Source: an uncultured Tessaracoccus sp. (GTDB taxonomy: Bacteria; Actinomycetota; Actinomycetes; Propionibacteriales; Propionibacteriaceae). From it: DNA of 60,497 nucleotides. The DNA lies in contig NZ_CAMYFI010000011.1 in assembly GCF_947255005.1 (NCBI RefSeq), positions 1 through 60,497 of the forward strand. Direction: 5' to 3'. Every line of letters begins with the position of its first letter. Position 1 is the first letter of the stretch. Shown here piece by piece: positions 42,949 through 52,218 of the stretch. The notes under the pieces are model-generated. The model had not been told where the DNA came from, ran no database searches, and saw only the letters and a program-made list of their open reading frames with translations. The position numbers were made by a program, and so were the translations under genes.

Positions 42949-44559
42949 ATGGCATCCCGAAGCACCAACTCGTCCACGCTTGGCCTGGAGGCATCCCTCT
43001 GGGACGCTGCAAACCGGCTACGTTCAAACATGGATGCGTCCGAGTACAAGCATGTCGTCCTCGGCCTGCTGTTTCTGAAGTACGTCTCCGACAAGTTCGA
43101 GATGCGGCGTGAGCTACTCGAAGCGCAGTACAGCGACCCGAACTCCGACACTTATCTGCCCTCCGACGAGGCACGGGCCATGATGCTGGAGGATCGCGAT
43201 TCCTTCACCTCCGAGGGCGTGTTCTGGGTGCCGGAAGGCCACCGTTGGGACGATCTACGCAAGGCTGCCAAGCAACCTGACATTGGTCGCGTCATTGATG
43301 ACGCGATGGATGCCATCGAGAAAGAAAACGAGGCGCTGAAGGGCATTCTCCCGAAGAACTTCAACCGTCGCGAGCTCTCCCCCACGGTGCTCGGCGGGCT
43401 CATCGACACCTTTTCTCGCAGCGATCTTTCCGACGAGGAGCGCAAGGACGAGGACCTGCTCGGGCGCGTGTACGAATACATGCTGGGCCGCTACGCCGCC
43501 GATGAAGGCAAGAGTGGTGGCGAGTTCTACACTCCGCGTTCCGTCGTCTCCCTCCTCACAGAGATGATCCGCCCCTACCGTGGCCGCATCTACGACCCCT
43601 GCTGCGGCTCGGGTGGCATGTTCATTCAAGCCGAGAAGTTCGTGGAAGCCCATGCTGGCCACCGGAACGACCTCGCGGTCTACGGACAGGAGATGAACCC
43701 GACGACATGGCGCCTTGCCCAGATGAACCTTGCCATCCGAGGCATTGAAACCAACCTCGGGCCCGTGTGGGGTGACTCATTCGCGGACGACAAGCACCCG
43801 GATCTGAGGGCCGACTTCATCCTCTCCAACCCGCCCTTCAACATCTCCCAATGGGGTGGCGAACGTCTGACTGACGACAAGCGCTGGGTCTACGGCCTCC
43901 CACCAAAAGGCAACGCCAACTATGCATGGATTCAGCACATGCTCCACCACCTCTCCCCCACTGGAACCATGGCGGTGGTTCTCGCGAATGGATCACTCAC
44001 CGTCAACACGTCGGGCCAAGGAGAGATTCGTCAGCGCATGGTCGAGGACGATGTGGTGGAGTGCATCGTCGCCCTGCCATCACAGTTGTTCTACTCAGTG
44101 CAGATACCCGTCTCCGTCTGGTTCCTCACCAAGGACAAGACGGCGAAGAAGGTGAAGAGTGAAGACCCGCAGCGCGACCGTCAAGGCGAAGTGCTTTTCA
44201 TCGACGCCCGCAACGCGGGCTATATGGAATCCCGGACGCAGCGAAACCTCTCACCCGAGGACGTGGCGAAGATCGCTGACACGTACAACGCGTGGCGCGG
44301 TGACCCGAACCTCCAGCCGTATGAGGACATCCCCGGATTCTGTGCTGCCGTCTCGCTGGACGACGTGGCGGAAGCCGGCTTCGCCCTCAGCCCGGGGCGC
44401 TACGTCGGCGCCGAAGAAGTCGAAGACGACGGCATCCCAGTCGAGGAGAAGGTTGCCACCCTCATTGAGCAGATTCGCGAAGGGTTCGCCGCCCGAGCCG
44501 ACCTGCAAGCGAAGGTGGACGCGGCGCTTGATTCTCTGGTGGTCAATGATGCTTTGTAG
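42949..44559 (+). CDS. hsdM: Type I restriction-modification methyltransferase subunit
   Basis: 536-residue N6-adenine methyltransferase. The HsdM N-terminal helical domain covers about 1-160 ('LGLEASLWDAANRLRSNMD'). SAM motif I is 'DPCCGSGGMFIQ'; the catalytic motif is NPPF at 294-297. Start ATG 42949. Its end overlaps the hsdS start by about 11-14 nt. First gene of a type I system likely carried as a defence island. Confidence 0.96.
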   Translation: MASRSTNSSTLGLEASLWDAANRLRSNMDASEYKHVVLGLLFLKYVSDKFEMRRELLEAQYSDPNSDTYLPSDEARAMMLEDRDSFTSEGVFWVPEGHRWDDLRKAAKQPDIGRVIDDAMDAIEKENEALKGILPKNFNRRELSPTVLGGLIDTFSRSDLSDEERKDEDLLGRVYEYMLGRYAADEGKSGGEFYTPRSVVSLLTEMIRPYRGRIYDPCCGSGGMFIQAEKFVEAHAGHRNDLAVYGQEMNPTTWRLAQMNLAIRGIETNLGPVWGDSFADDKHPDLRADFILSNPPFNISQWGGERLTDDKRWVYGLPPKGNANYAWIQHMLHHLSPTGTMAVVLANGSLTVNTSGQGEIRQRMVEDDVVECIVALPSQLFYSVQIPVSVWFLTKDKTAKKVKSEDPQRDRQGEVLFIDARNAGYMESRTQRNLSPEDVAKIADTYNAWRGDPNLQPYEDIPGFCAAVSLDDVAEAGFALSPGRYVGAEEVEDDGIPVEEKVATLIEQIREGFAARADLQAKVDAALDSLVVNDAL

Positions 44560-45711
44560 TGATTGGGCGATACGCACGATTGAGTCTGTGTGCAAGCAAG
44601 TCACCAGTGGTGGGACCCCGAGCAGGAAGAATCCCGGCTACTTCACCGAACACGGAGAGGGCTTTCCCTGGGTGAAGACGAAAGAGCTGAAGGACTGGTG
44701 GGTCGATACGACGGAGGAATCAATCACCCAAGAGGGCCTCGACAAATCGTCCGCCAAGCTGCTCCCCCGCGAACCGTCCTCATGGCGATGTACGGTGCGA
44801 CTGTAGGTCAGCTTGGCATTCTGCGCAGGGAGATGACCTGCAATCAGGCATCTTGCGCGATGATAGTTGATCCGCGCGAGGCCGACGCTCGGTTCCTCTT
44901 CTACAATCTCATGCACCATCGACACAGGATCACGGCACTGGCGCTCGGCGCAGCACAGCAGAACCTTAACGCTGGACAGATCAAGTCCTACTCACTCCCC
45001 TTCCCCTCGGTGAGCGAGCAGCAGCGCATCGCAGGTGTACTCGGTGCCTTCGACGACCTCATCGAGACGAATCACCAAACAGTGGAATCCCTGGAAGCTT
45101 TGGCGACTGCTGCCGCCTATCTTCCTCTCGAAACCGTGGCGTTGAGTGCAGTTGCATCGCTGGGAAGCACGAAACATGTCCGACCAACCACACAAGTCGA
45201 CCACTTCTCGATTCCTGCGTTCGACAACAACCGCCGCCCGGCCGAGGACCACGGTTCCAATATAAAGAGCGGAAAGCTGTCGGTCTCATGCCCCACAGCG
45301 CTCGTTTCTCGATTAAACCCGATCACTCCTCGGACGTGGATGGCCTATCCCGACGAGTCCCCTGCTGTCGCCTCAACCGAGTTCGTACCGTTGCTCGGCA
45401 AACAGGAAGTCACGACGGAGCACGTATGGGCAGTCACCAATCATGGTGAATTCTGGGCGCAGATGAGGAGCACAGCCAGCGGGAGCACCAACAGCCGACA
45501 ACGAGTCGACAGAAACGCGATCCCGGAAATCTTGGTTCCCGATCCTCGAGCTCTTAAACCCGCCCACAGAAAAGCAATCACTGCCATTGTCCAGGGAGCT
45601 GAAGCGTTGCGTCGAGAGAATCAGAACCTCACCCGCCAGCGCGACGAACTCCTCCCCCTGCTCATGTCTGGCAAAGTCCGCGTGTCCGAGGTGGAAGGGA
45701 GCCTGCCGTGA
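44549..45711 (+). pseudogene. hsdS: Type I specificity subunit HsdS, frameshifted
   Basis: Two target recognition domains. The first begins 'DWAIRTIESVCKQVTSGGTPSRKNPGYF' in one frame to 'SSAKLLP'; the gene continues one frame over as 'TVLMAMYGATVGQLGIL', the central conserved 'NAGQIKSYSLPFPSVSEQQRIAGVLGAFDDLI', a second TRD and the C-terminal 'RQRDELLPLLMSGKVRV'. One base is missing at about 44764-44772, beside a run of five C. Everything else is intact, about 387 residues when repaired. A functional S subunit needs the frame restored; the C-terminal half alone may start internally. Confidence 0.88.
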
Positions 45712-48700
45712 GCGTTGCGGAATCTGATCTGGAGGATTGGGTGCTGGAGATGCTGGCCGACGAAGGCTGGCAGGTCACTCACGGGCCCGACATCGCCCCG
45801 GGAACACCGGGGGCGGAGCGCGACGACTACCGTGAGGTCGTCCTCATCGATCGTCTCCGCAATGCCGTCGGAGAGCTGAACCCCAAGCTGCCTGCTGAGG
45901 TTGTCGAGGAGGTGGTGAAGGTCGCCTTGCGCCCGGATGCAAAGGTGATCGGGACGGAGAACTGGCGGGCCTATCAACTGCTGATCTTCGGAGTTCCCGT
46001 CGAGTATCGCGACGCGGACGGAGTGCTCCGCAACGTTCGTGCTCGGCTCATCGATTGGAGCAATCCTCAGGCGAACGATCTACTGACGGTCAATCAATTC
46101 ACTGTGATCGGCACGAGGGAACGGCGCCCTGATGTGGTGCTGTTCGTAAACGGTCTGCCGCTTGGCCTGTTCGAGCTGAAGAAGCCGGGCGAGGAGAACG
46201 CTACCGTCACCGGTGCCTACAAACAGGTGCAGACGTACAAGCAGCAGATTCCTGCGATGTTCACGTGGAATCAGGCTGTGATTGTCTCCGATGGCATTCT
46301 CGCTCGCCTTGGCACCGTGACTGCCCCCGAGAATCACTTCCAGGCATGGAAGACCATTGACGGAGAGCGTCTCGTCCCCCAGTTCAAACCCGAGATCGAA
46401 ACTATCGTTCAGGGCTTCCTCCGGCCCGAGGTGTTCCTGAACTGGGTGCGGAACTTCATCGCGTTCAAAGGCGAGGGCGAGAAGGCCATCAAGATCGGCG
46501 CGAAGTATCACCAGTATTGGGCGGTCACGAAGGCAATTCGGGAGACGGTTGACGCCATGGAGGGCGATGGCCGCGCAGGCGTCGTCTGGCATACGCAGGG
46601 CTCAGGGAAGTCGTTCGAGATGGCGTGGTACGCAGGGCAACTCATGCGGCACCCCGCGATGGAGAACCCCACCATCGTCGTGCTCACCGACCGCAATGAT
46701 TTGGATGACCAACTGTTTGAGGAGACGTTCGCGGCCACCAAGCCAGGTGCCCCGTTGCCCGAGCCTCCAGTGCAGGCCGACACCCGGCAAAGCCTGAAGG
46801 ACCTGCTCCAAGGCCGGGAGTCGGGCGGCATCATCTTCACCACCATCCAGAAGTTCGGGCTCACGAAGGACGAGCGCGAAGCGGGCAAGCAGTTCCCGCT
46901 CCTGACAGACCGCGTCAACGTGGTCGTGATGGTGGACGAAGCTCACCGCTCGAACTACGACTTCATTGACGGGTTCGCTCGCCACCTCCGCGATGGTCTC
47001 CCCAACGCGACCTACATCGGCTTCACGGGAACGCCCCTCGAAGCCAAAGACAAGTCCACGACCGCCGTGTTCGGACCTGTGATCGACGCCTACGATCTCA
47101 CGCAGGCCGTTGAAGACGGCGCAACCGTCAAAGTGTTCTACGAGCCGCGCCTCGCGAAGGTTCGCCTTCCCGAGGATGCCCTCGACGACATCGACGACGC
47201 GTTCACCATGGCCGTCTCTGGTACTGAGGAAGAGGCCCAGGAACGTCTGAAGTCGAAATGGGCTCGTGTGGAGGCCATCGTCGGAGCGGACGAACGGCTT
47301 GACGAACTTGCCCGTGACATTGTGAGTCACTGGGAGGCCCGCAAGGCCGTCATGCCACAAGCCAAGTGCATGGTGGTCACCATGTCGCGTCGCATCGCCG
47401 TCGAACTCCACGACAAGATCAAGGCCCTGCGTCCCGAGTGGTACTCCGAGGACGATGCCAAGGGTCGCATGAAGATCGTCATGAGTGGAGACGCCTCTGA
47501 CCCGTTGGAGTGGCAGGAACATCTCCGCTCCAAGAAGGCCTCGCGCAAGCTGAAGACTCGCGCCTCCAATCCTGACGATGAACTGGACATGCTCATCGTC
47601 CGCGACATGTGGCTGACTGGCTACGACTCCCCCGCCACGACGACGATGTACGTCGACAAGCCCATGGCCAATGTGCCACTCATGCAGGCCATCACGCGCG
47701 TGAATCGGACATTCAAGGACAAGCCCGCAGGGCTGGTCGTCGATTACATCGGCATCGCGGAAGACCTGAAGGAAGCACTCGGCAACTACACCGAACGCGA
47801 CCGCGACAACCAGAACGTCGGAGCTGAGGTCGAGGAGACCGTCATCCCCGAGATGCGCCAGGAACACGACATCGTGTGCTCCATCCTCCATGACTTCGAC
47901 TGGCGTCCCCGGCTGGAGGACAAATCACCCAAGGCGTACATCCACGCGGTCATGGACGGCGTGGAATGGTTGCTCACCCAAGAGCACGCCGAAGGCCCTA
48001 TGGAGGGCGTCGACGAGGAGCAGGGCTCCGAGAAGAAGCCCATGACCATCAAGCAGCGTTTCATCGCGCACAGCAAACGACTGCAGTCGTGGTTCTCGAT
48101 GGTGCCAGCCTCAGACGCCGCCACGGCCATCCGTGACGACGTGGGCTACTTCGACGCGGTTCGCGTTGCTATCCGCAAGATCGAAAATGCGGGACGCGGA
48201 GCTGGAGACTCCGACGCTGAGCTTGATACCGCCATCCGGCAGATCGTCTCCGAGAGTATGACTGGCACCGGCATGGTGGACATCTACGCCGAGGCGGGCA
48301 TCGCCAACCCGGACATCTCGATCATCGACGACGCCTTCGTCGACAAGATCATGAACTCCAAGCGTCCCAACCTCCAGTTGGAGGCCCTGAAGCGACTGCT
48401 GTCCACCGAGGTGAAAGCCATCAGCAAGCGCAACGTCGTGAAGGGCAAGGAGTTCTCCGCCATGCTCAATGAGGCGCTCTTGAAATACCAGAACCGAAGC
48501 CTGGACACAGCGCAGGTTGTCGCAGAACTGGTGAAGTTGGCACAAGCCCTGAAGGCTGAGCATGAGCGCGGTGAACAGACCGGGCTGACCGAGGATGAGC
48601 TCGCGTTCTACGACGCGCTCAGAACCAACGAGGCAGCTGTCGAAGCGATGAAGGACGAAACCCTGCGCGCCATCGCTCTTGACCTCACCAAGATCGTCCG

Positions 48701-48875
48701 CCGCGACGCGAAGACCGACTGGTCCTTGAAAGAGCAGGTGCGAGCCAAGATGCGCTCCACGATCAAGGTCCTGCTGCTGAGGCACGGCTATCCGCCGGAC
48801 AAAGCCCAGTCGGCCACCGACCTGATCCTGAAGCAGGCAGAAACCATGGGCGAGAACTTGGAAGACGAGCGATGA
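45708..48875 (+). CDS. hsdR: Type I restriction endonuclease subunit R
   Basis: 1055-residue motor and nuclease. PD-ExK nuclease residues D142, E156 and K158 ('RPDVVLFVNGLPLGLFELKK'); Walker A 'TQGSGKS' at about 296-302; Walker B 'VDEAHRSN' (DEAH 410-413); helicase motif VI region 'QAITRVNRTF'. A C-terminal helical region binds the methylase. GTG 45708 overlaps the hsdS stop (GTGA). Intact, so if HsdS is dead it has no targeting partner here. Confidence 0.96.
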   Translation: MSVAESDLEDWVLEMLADEGWQVTHGPDIAPGTPGAERDDYREVVLIDRLRNAVGELNPKLPAEVVEEVVKVALRPDAKVIGTENWRAYQLLIFGVPVEYRDADGVLRNVRARLIDWSNPQANDLLTVNQFTVIGTRERRPDVVLFVNGLPLGLFELKKPGEENATVTGAYKQVQTYKQQIPAMFTWNQAVIVSDGILARLGTVTAPENHFQAWKTIDGERLVPQFKPEIETIVQGFLRPEVFLNWVRNFIAFKGEGEKAIKIGAKYHQYWAVTKAIRETVDAMEGDGRAGVVWHTQGSGKSFEMAWYAGQLMRHPAMENPTIVVLTDRNDLDDQLFEETFAATKPGAPLPEPPVQADTRQSLKDLLQGRESGGIIFTTIQKFGLTKDEREAGKQFPLLTDRVNVVVMVDEAHRSNYDFIDGFARHLRDGLPNATYIGFTGTPLEAKDKSTTAVFGPVIDAYDLTQAVEDGATVKVFYEPRLAKVRLPEDALDDIDDAFTMAVSGTEEEAQERLKSKWARVEAIVGADERLDELARDIVSHWEARKAVMPQAKCMVVTMSRRIAVELHDKIKALRPEWYSEDDAKGRMKIVMSGDASDPLEWQEHLRSKKASRKLKTRASNPDDELDMLIVRDMWLTGYDSPATTTMYVDKPMANVPLMQAITRVNRTFKDKPAGLVVDYIGIAEDLKEALGNYTERDRDNQNVGAEVEETVIPEMRQEHDIVCSILHDFDWRPRLEDKSPKAYIHAVMDGVEWLLTQEHAEGPMEGVDEEQGSEKKPMTIKQRFIAHSKRLQSWFSMVPASDAATAIRDDVGYFDAVRVAIRKIENAGRGAGDSDAELDTAIRQIVSESMTGTGMVDIYAEAGIANPDISIIDDAFVDKIMNSKRPNLQLEALKRLLSTEVKAISKRNVVKGKEFSAMLNEALLKYQNRSLDTAQVVAELVKLAQALKAEHERGEQTGLTEDELAFYDALRTNEAAVEAMKDETLRAIALDLTKIVRRDAKTDWSLKEQVRAKMRSTIKVLLLRHGYPPDKAQSATDLILKQAETMGENLEDER

Positions 48876-49016
48876 GAATCCTTGGTAAGCAACTCAACCG
48901 ATCATGTTCGCGCGCTTAGGCGAAGGATGTGCTGCCAGAAATGTCAGTGCGCTTCGCTATCACTATGGGTAGAGATCGATCGGGGTGTGTCCCCACAAAC
49001 AGAAAGGGGTAGGATC

Positions 49017-49490
49017 ATGGCTAAATCCGTCTTTTACTCATTCCACTACGAGCGCGATGTGCTCCGCGTCCAACTCGTTCGCAACATCAACGCCCTCGAA
49101 GGCCAGCCCGTACTCAACGCGCAGGCATGGGAGGAAGTTCGAGAGAAGGGTGACGCCGCTGTCGAGGACTGGATCGCGGAGCAGATGAGCTACAAGAAGG
49201 CGGTCATTGTGCTCATCGGTGAGCAGACGGCGGGTCGCAAATGGGTCAACTACGAGATCAACAAGGCATGGGCCGACAAGAAACCGCTTCTTGGAGTCCG
49301 CATCCACGCCCTTTCCTCCATGGGCACTGTGGATCGCGCTGGGGCCAGTCCATTCAGCGCTACCTCTGGTATCCCAATTTTCGACCCCACCACGCTGACT
49401 TGGGACGGCAAGATCGATTCCAGGGCGACGTACAAGAAGCTGGTCGACAATTTGGAGTGGTGGTCGACTCAGGGAAAGGTCAGGTCGTGA
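49017..49490 (+). CDS. TIR-like (MTH538/ThsB-type) protein
   Basis: 157 residues. 'VFYSFHYERDVLRVQLVRNI', 'AWEEVREKGDAAVEDWIAEQM', 'VIVLIGEQTAGRKWVNYEI' and 'LLGVRIHAL' match the TIR-like domain of Thoeris ThsB. The conserved glutamate corresponds to E80 in 'WVNYEINKAW', so NAD-consuming signal synthesis is plausible. ATG 49017 follows 'aaagggg'. It stands 141 nt after hsdR and overlaps the HIT gene by 4 nt (GTGA). No ThsA-like gene is in the window. Confidence 0.88.
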   Translation: MAKSVFYSFHYERDVLRVQLVRNINALEGQPVLNAQAWEEVREKGDAAVEDWIAEQMSYKKAVIVLIGEQTAGRKWVNYEINKAWADKKPLLGVRIHALSSMGTVDRAGASPFSATSGIPIFDPTTLTWDGKIDSRATYKKLVDNLEWWSTQGKVRS

Positions 49491-49933
49491 TTGAGGCTTA
49501 TGACTGCCCCTTCTGCGAGATCGTCCAGCGGGAGGACCCGCACGCTCGCGAAGTTTACCGAGATGCACACGTCGTAGGCTTCTTTCCGTCTGAGCCCGCC
49601 GTGCTCGGTCACACCTTGATCGTCCCAAGGGCGCATGTGTCCGATATTTGGTCGCTCTCCGAGAAGACAGCGGCTCATCTCGCCACCACCACAGTTCGAG
49701 TCGCTGGAGCAATCCGCAAGGCAGTACACCCCGAAGGCCTAAACGTCATCCAGTCCAATGGCAAGGCAGCGACCCAAACTGTCTTCCATCTCCACGTGCA
49801 CCTTGTGCCTCGGTGGGACACCGATGCGATGGGTGCGATCTGGCCAAAGGACACCGACTACAGCGAGCGCCAGAAGGACCGTGCCCTTCGGGCCGTTCGT
49901 GAGGCATGCCAGAACCTGAGCAGCGATGGGTAA
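49487..49933 (+). CDS. HIT-family nucleotide hydrolase
   Basis: 148 residues. The HIT motif is 'HLHVHLVP' (H101, H103, H105); the N-terminus 'CPFCEIV' (C7, C10) is the usual zinc-type beginning, and 'GHTLIVPRAHVSDIWSL' is typical. HIT proteins cleave or transfer nucleotidyl groups from adenosine compounds. Here it is locked between a TIR protein (4-nt overlap) and a membrane protein (8-nt overlap), implying a role on a nucleotide made by the TIR enzyme. That role is inference. Confidence 0.9.
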   Translation: MIEAYDCPFCEIVQREDPHAREVYRDAHVVGFFPSEPAVLGHTLIVPRAHVSDIWSLSEKTAAHLATTTVRVAGAIRKAVHPEGLNVIQSNGKAATQTVFHLHVHLVPRWDTDAMGAIWPKDTDYSERQKDRALRAVREACQNLSSDG

Positions 49934-50420
49934 GCCCAGTTCGCCACAGCGGGATCCTGAGAATACCCGTAAGCACCTCGATTTCATCCAGGCCATCGTC
50001 ACACGCATGTCTGCCGCGTCGTCCACGTCCAAGTCATGGCTCTTGCCTGTGGTGACTGCCGCTTACGGCTATGCACTGACGCAGAACGCCGATTCGGTGG
50101 CCTGGTTGGGTGTCGGGGCGACTTTGTTGTTCGCTTATCTCGACGCCAATTACCTTCGACAAGAGAAGCGTTTCCGCAGCCTCTACAAGAGTGTCGCCGA
50201 GGGACGGCATGACATTGCTACATTCTCACTGCAACCAGATGATCTGCCCTCAGAAGTTCCCACGAAGGACAAGGGCGACTGGCCGGAGTGGGCACCGAAG
50301 TGGGTTAATCGCGCGTTGCCGGGACCGAGTGTGTGGGCCTCCTGGTCGATTCTGCCGTTCTATGCACCATTGGCCGCCGTCGGTATCTTCATCGCTTGCT
50401 GGGTTGGGCTGAAAGGGTAA
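49926..50420 (+). CDS. Small membrane protein of the TIR/HIT cassette, candidate effector
   Basis: 164 residues. Amphipathic N-terminus 'HLDFIQAIVTRMSAASSTSK', membrane segments at about 38-52 and 57-74, then the conserved-looking 'DANYLRQEKRFRSLYKSV' (73-90), a soluble middle of about 50 residues and a third hydrophobic stretch at about 140-161. Small TM proteins with this N-terminal pattern and a YLRQE motif occur, to my recollection, beside TIR-like genes in other bacteria. No enzymatic domain. ATG 49926 overlaps the HIT gene. Pore-forming or membrane-damaging effector is a hypothesis. Confidence 0.75.
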   Translation: MGKPSSPQRDPENTRKHLDFIQAIVTRMSAASSTSKSWLLPVVTAAYGYALTQNADSVAWLGVGATLLFAYLDANYLRQEKRFRSLYKSVAEGRHDIATFSLQPDDLPSEVPTKDKGDWPEWAPKWVNRALPGPSVWASWSILPFYAPLAAVGIFIACWVGLKG

Positions 50421-51040
50421 CGGCTCGGGACTCACCGGGCCCAAGCGGGCTTCCGGGCATCCGACTGCTGACCCACGGCATAGCAAAAGGCAAGCGAACC
50501 CGGTCCGCACGTTATTCACCCTCGTTCGCTGACTGATTTTCATCCCCGAGAGGTCGTGGCTCAGCGTCCGATAGTCTGTCTGAACGTGGCCAACTATTGC
50601 TCTCGGTTCACTTCGCCGCAAGGTCCTTCCTCGTGACCGACTGGCGCTTTCATCTCAGGACGGAAGTACTTCGCCCGAGAACAGAGGCTCCTGGCGCTCG
50701 CTGCATCGCCGTTCCCATCCTCTCAATGCTGAGGTCTCCTCGGAGATGGTCGAGTAGCTGGACGTACTCTTCTGCCGTCCCCTCGTTCGAACTAGCGATC
50801 ATAGGCCAGAGTGCTTAATTGGCCTCGTCTGAATTAGCCATGTTTCATAGTCGACGGGACAGATCTTGCGCTCATCAAAACTGGTCGACCACCCAGTGGT
50901 AGCGTCCACCTCGAATGAGACAAGCCAGCAGTTCTCGGCCACGTTACCTCCCCGCCGGTCGCTGCCCCAGGTTCTTCTGCCAACAATCGCTGATTGCACG
51001 GTTGCTACGGTGGACGCAGTTCGCTCAGAAAGCTTCGACT
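50421..51040. other. 620-bp stretch without a confident gene
   Basis: No ORF here shows a recognisable family. Two minus-strand ORFs, 50799-50999 ('ENCWLVSFEVDATTGWSTSF') and 50650-50802 ('EEYVQLLDHLRGDLSIERMG'), look protein-like in composition and could be remnants. The part around 50805-50880 is noticeably richer in A and T than its neighbours. It may mark the right edge of the defence island. Confidence 0.5.
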
Positions 51041-51634
51041 GTGACGCATCGCCTAGACAGACCCAACCGCTCCGGTGCTCGTTGGTGGTTTCTGGCGATC
51101 GCTGTGGTCGTCGCGGCGGGTCTAGCGCTGTGGCTCTTGCCCGTTCCGATTCTCCTTGTGAAATCTGTGTTCATCGCCCCGCTCGACGTCAGTTCCGCGC
51201 TGTTCGCGGTGGCGTTCGTGTTCGCCGTCATCTTCCTCTTCGCCGGCGCCTGGCGCATGTTTGCTCGCCGTGCATCTCGGATGATCGCGGTGATCGGCTG
51301 TGTGGCAGTGGCTCTCGTCTCGCCCATCGCCGTCCTAGGCCAGTCCATCGATCGTCCCACGCTGACACTGTTGTCAACCGCTGCGATGCCGTGTGATGTC
51401 GTCGCGGTCGAGCGGCAATACCTCTTTCAAGGGTATGGCACCGTGATGGTGCGCCGTGACACTGAGTGGTTCCTCCACGACGTCGCCTCCTACTCCTCCG
51501 ACGACTACCCGTTTCCCGCGAGGAACGCCAGTTACTCGCTCAGACACGCCGACGGTCAGGCCACGTTGGTCTTTGACGTGACGCAACAGCAACACGGCCA
51601 AGTGCGGCCCAGCAGCTTCACCTTCACCTGCTGA
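51041..51634 (+). CDS. Membrane protein of unknown function
   Basis: 197 residues from GTG 51041. Three hydrophobic segments ('WWFLAIAVVVAAGLALWLL', 'SALFAVAFVFAVIFLFAGAW', 'MIAVIGCVAVALVSPIAVLG') precede a C-terminal domain of about 85 residues, probably outside the membrane. The last residue is a cysteine and there is another at 'AAMPCDVVA', possibly a disulphide. No family recognised. The frame stays open upstream to 50915 but homology cannot fix the start. Confidence 0.65.
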   Translation: MTHRLDRPNRSGARWWFLAIAVVVAAGLALWLLPVPILLVKSVFIAPLDVSSALFAVAFVFAVIFLFAGAWRMFARRASRMIAVIGCVAVALVSPIAVLGQSIDRPTLTLLSTAAMPCDVVAVERQYLFQGYGTVMVRRDTEWFLHDVASYSSDDYPFPARNASYSLRHADGQATLVFDVTQQQHGQVRPSSFTFTC

Positions 51635-51672
51635 GATGCACGGCGTGTGCAGCCACGTTCTAGGCTCGAGGT

Positions 51673-52191
51673 ATGTTCACGTTTCGGCCGCTGCGCGTAG
51701 ACGATCTTCCCAATGTCGTCGCATGGCAGCAGTCCCCTGCCGCTGCACCGTGGTTTCCGAAGCTCACGCTTGCTGAAGCCCACGAACGTTTCGGCCCACG
51801 CCTGGATGGCAGGTCCCCCGTTCGGATGCTGATCTTGCATCGCCGAGGCGTCAACGTCGGGTATGCCCAGCTCTATCGCGTCGCCGATCTTCCCCCTGGT
51901 GACGTGATTCCTGCTGAGGCCTCCGACGTCGGTGTGGACTTCTGCATCGGCCTGCCCACGCTGATTGGGCAAGGACTCGGCACGACCTTGATCCAGGAAC
52001 TGGTGGAACTCAGCCACTGGATGTTCCCGACGGCAACGGGCGTGATTTCGTGCCCAGACCATCGCAACCACGCTTCTCGTCGGGTGCTGGAAAAGAACGG
52101 GTTTATTCCAACCTTGTGGTTCGACTCCCCCGCGGCTGACGGCGTCGAGACACTGGTGATGCATCGACGAGAGTTCCAGGAACTGCGGTGA
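51673..52191 (+). CDS. GNAT acetyltransferase, AAC(6')-like
   Basis: 172 residues. 'FRPLRVDDLPNVVAWQQSPAAAPWF' and 'GVDFCIGLPTLIGQGLGTTLIQELVEL' (acetyl-CoA loop), then 'DHRNHASRRVLEKNGFIP', are the pattern of the aminoglycoside 6'-N-acetyltransferase/siderophore acyltransferase branch. Actual substrate unknown; resistance should not be assumed. Short gap to the GH13 gene. Confidence 0.85.
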   Translation: MFTFRPLRVDDLPNVVAWQQSPAAAPWFPKLTLAEAHERFGPRLDGRSPVRMLILHRRGVNVGYAQLYRVADLPPGDVIPAEASDVGVDFCIGLPTLIGQGLGTTLIQELVELSHWMFPTATGVISCPDHRNHASRRVLEKNGFIPTLWFDSPAADGVETLVMHRREFQELR

Positions 52192-52218
52192 CGCTAGCCC
52201 ATTGGCTATCGTGAGGTT

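Noticed and set aside
46602..47891. 429-codon minus-strand ORF inside hsdR
   Set aside because: Antisense shadow of the helicase region; no signal of its own.
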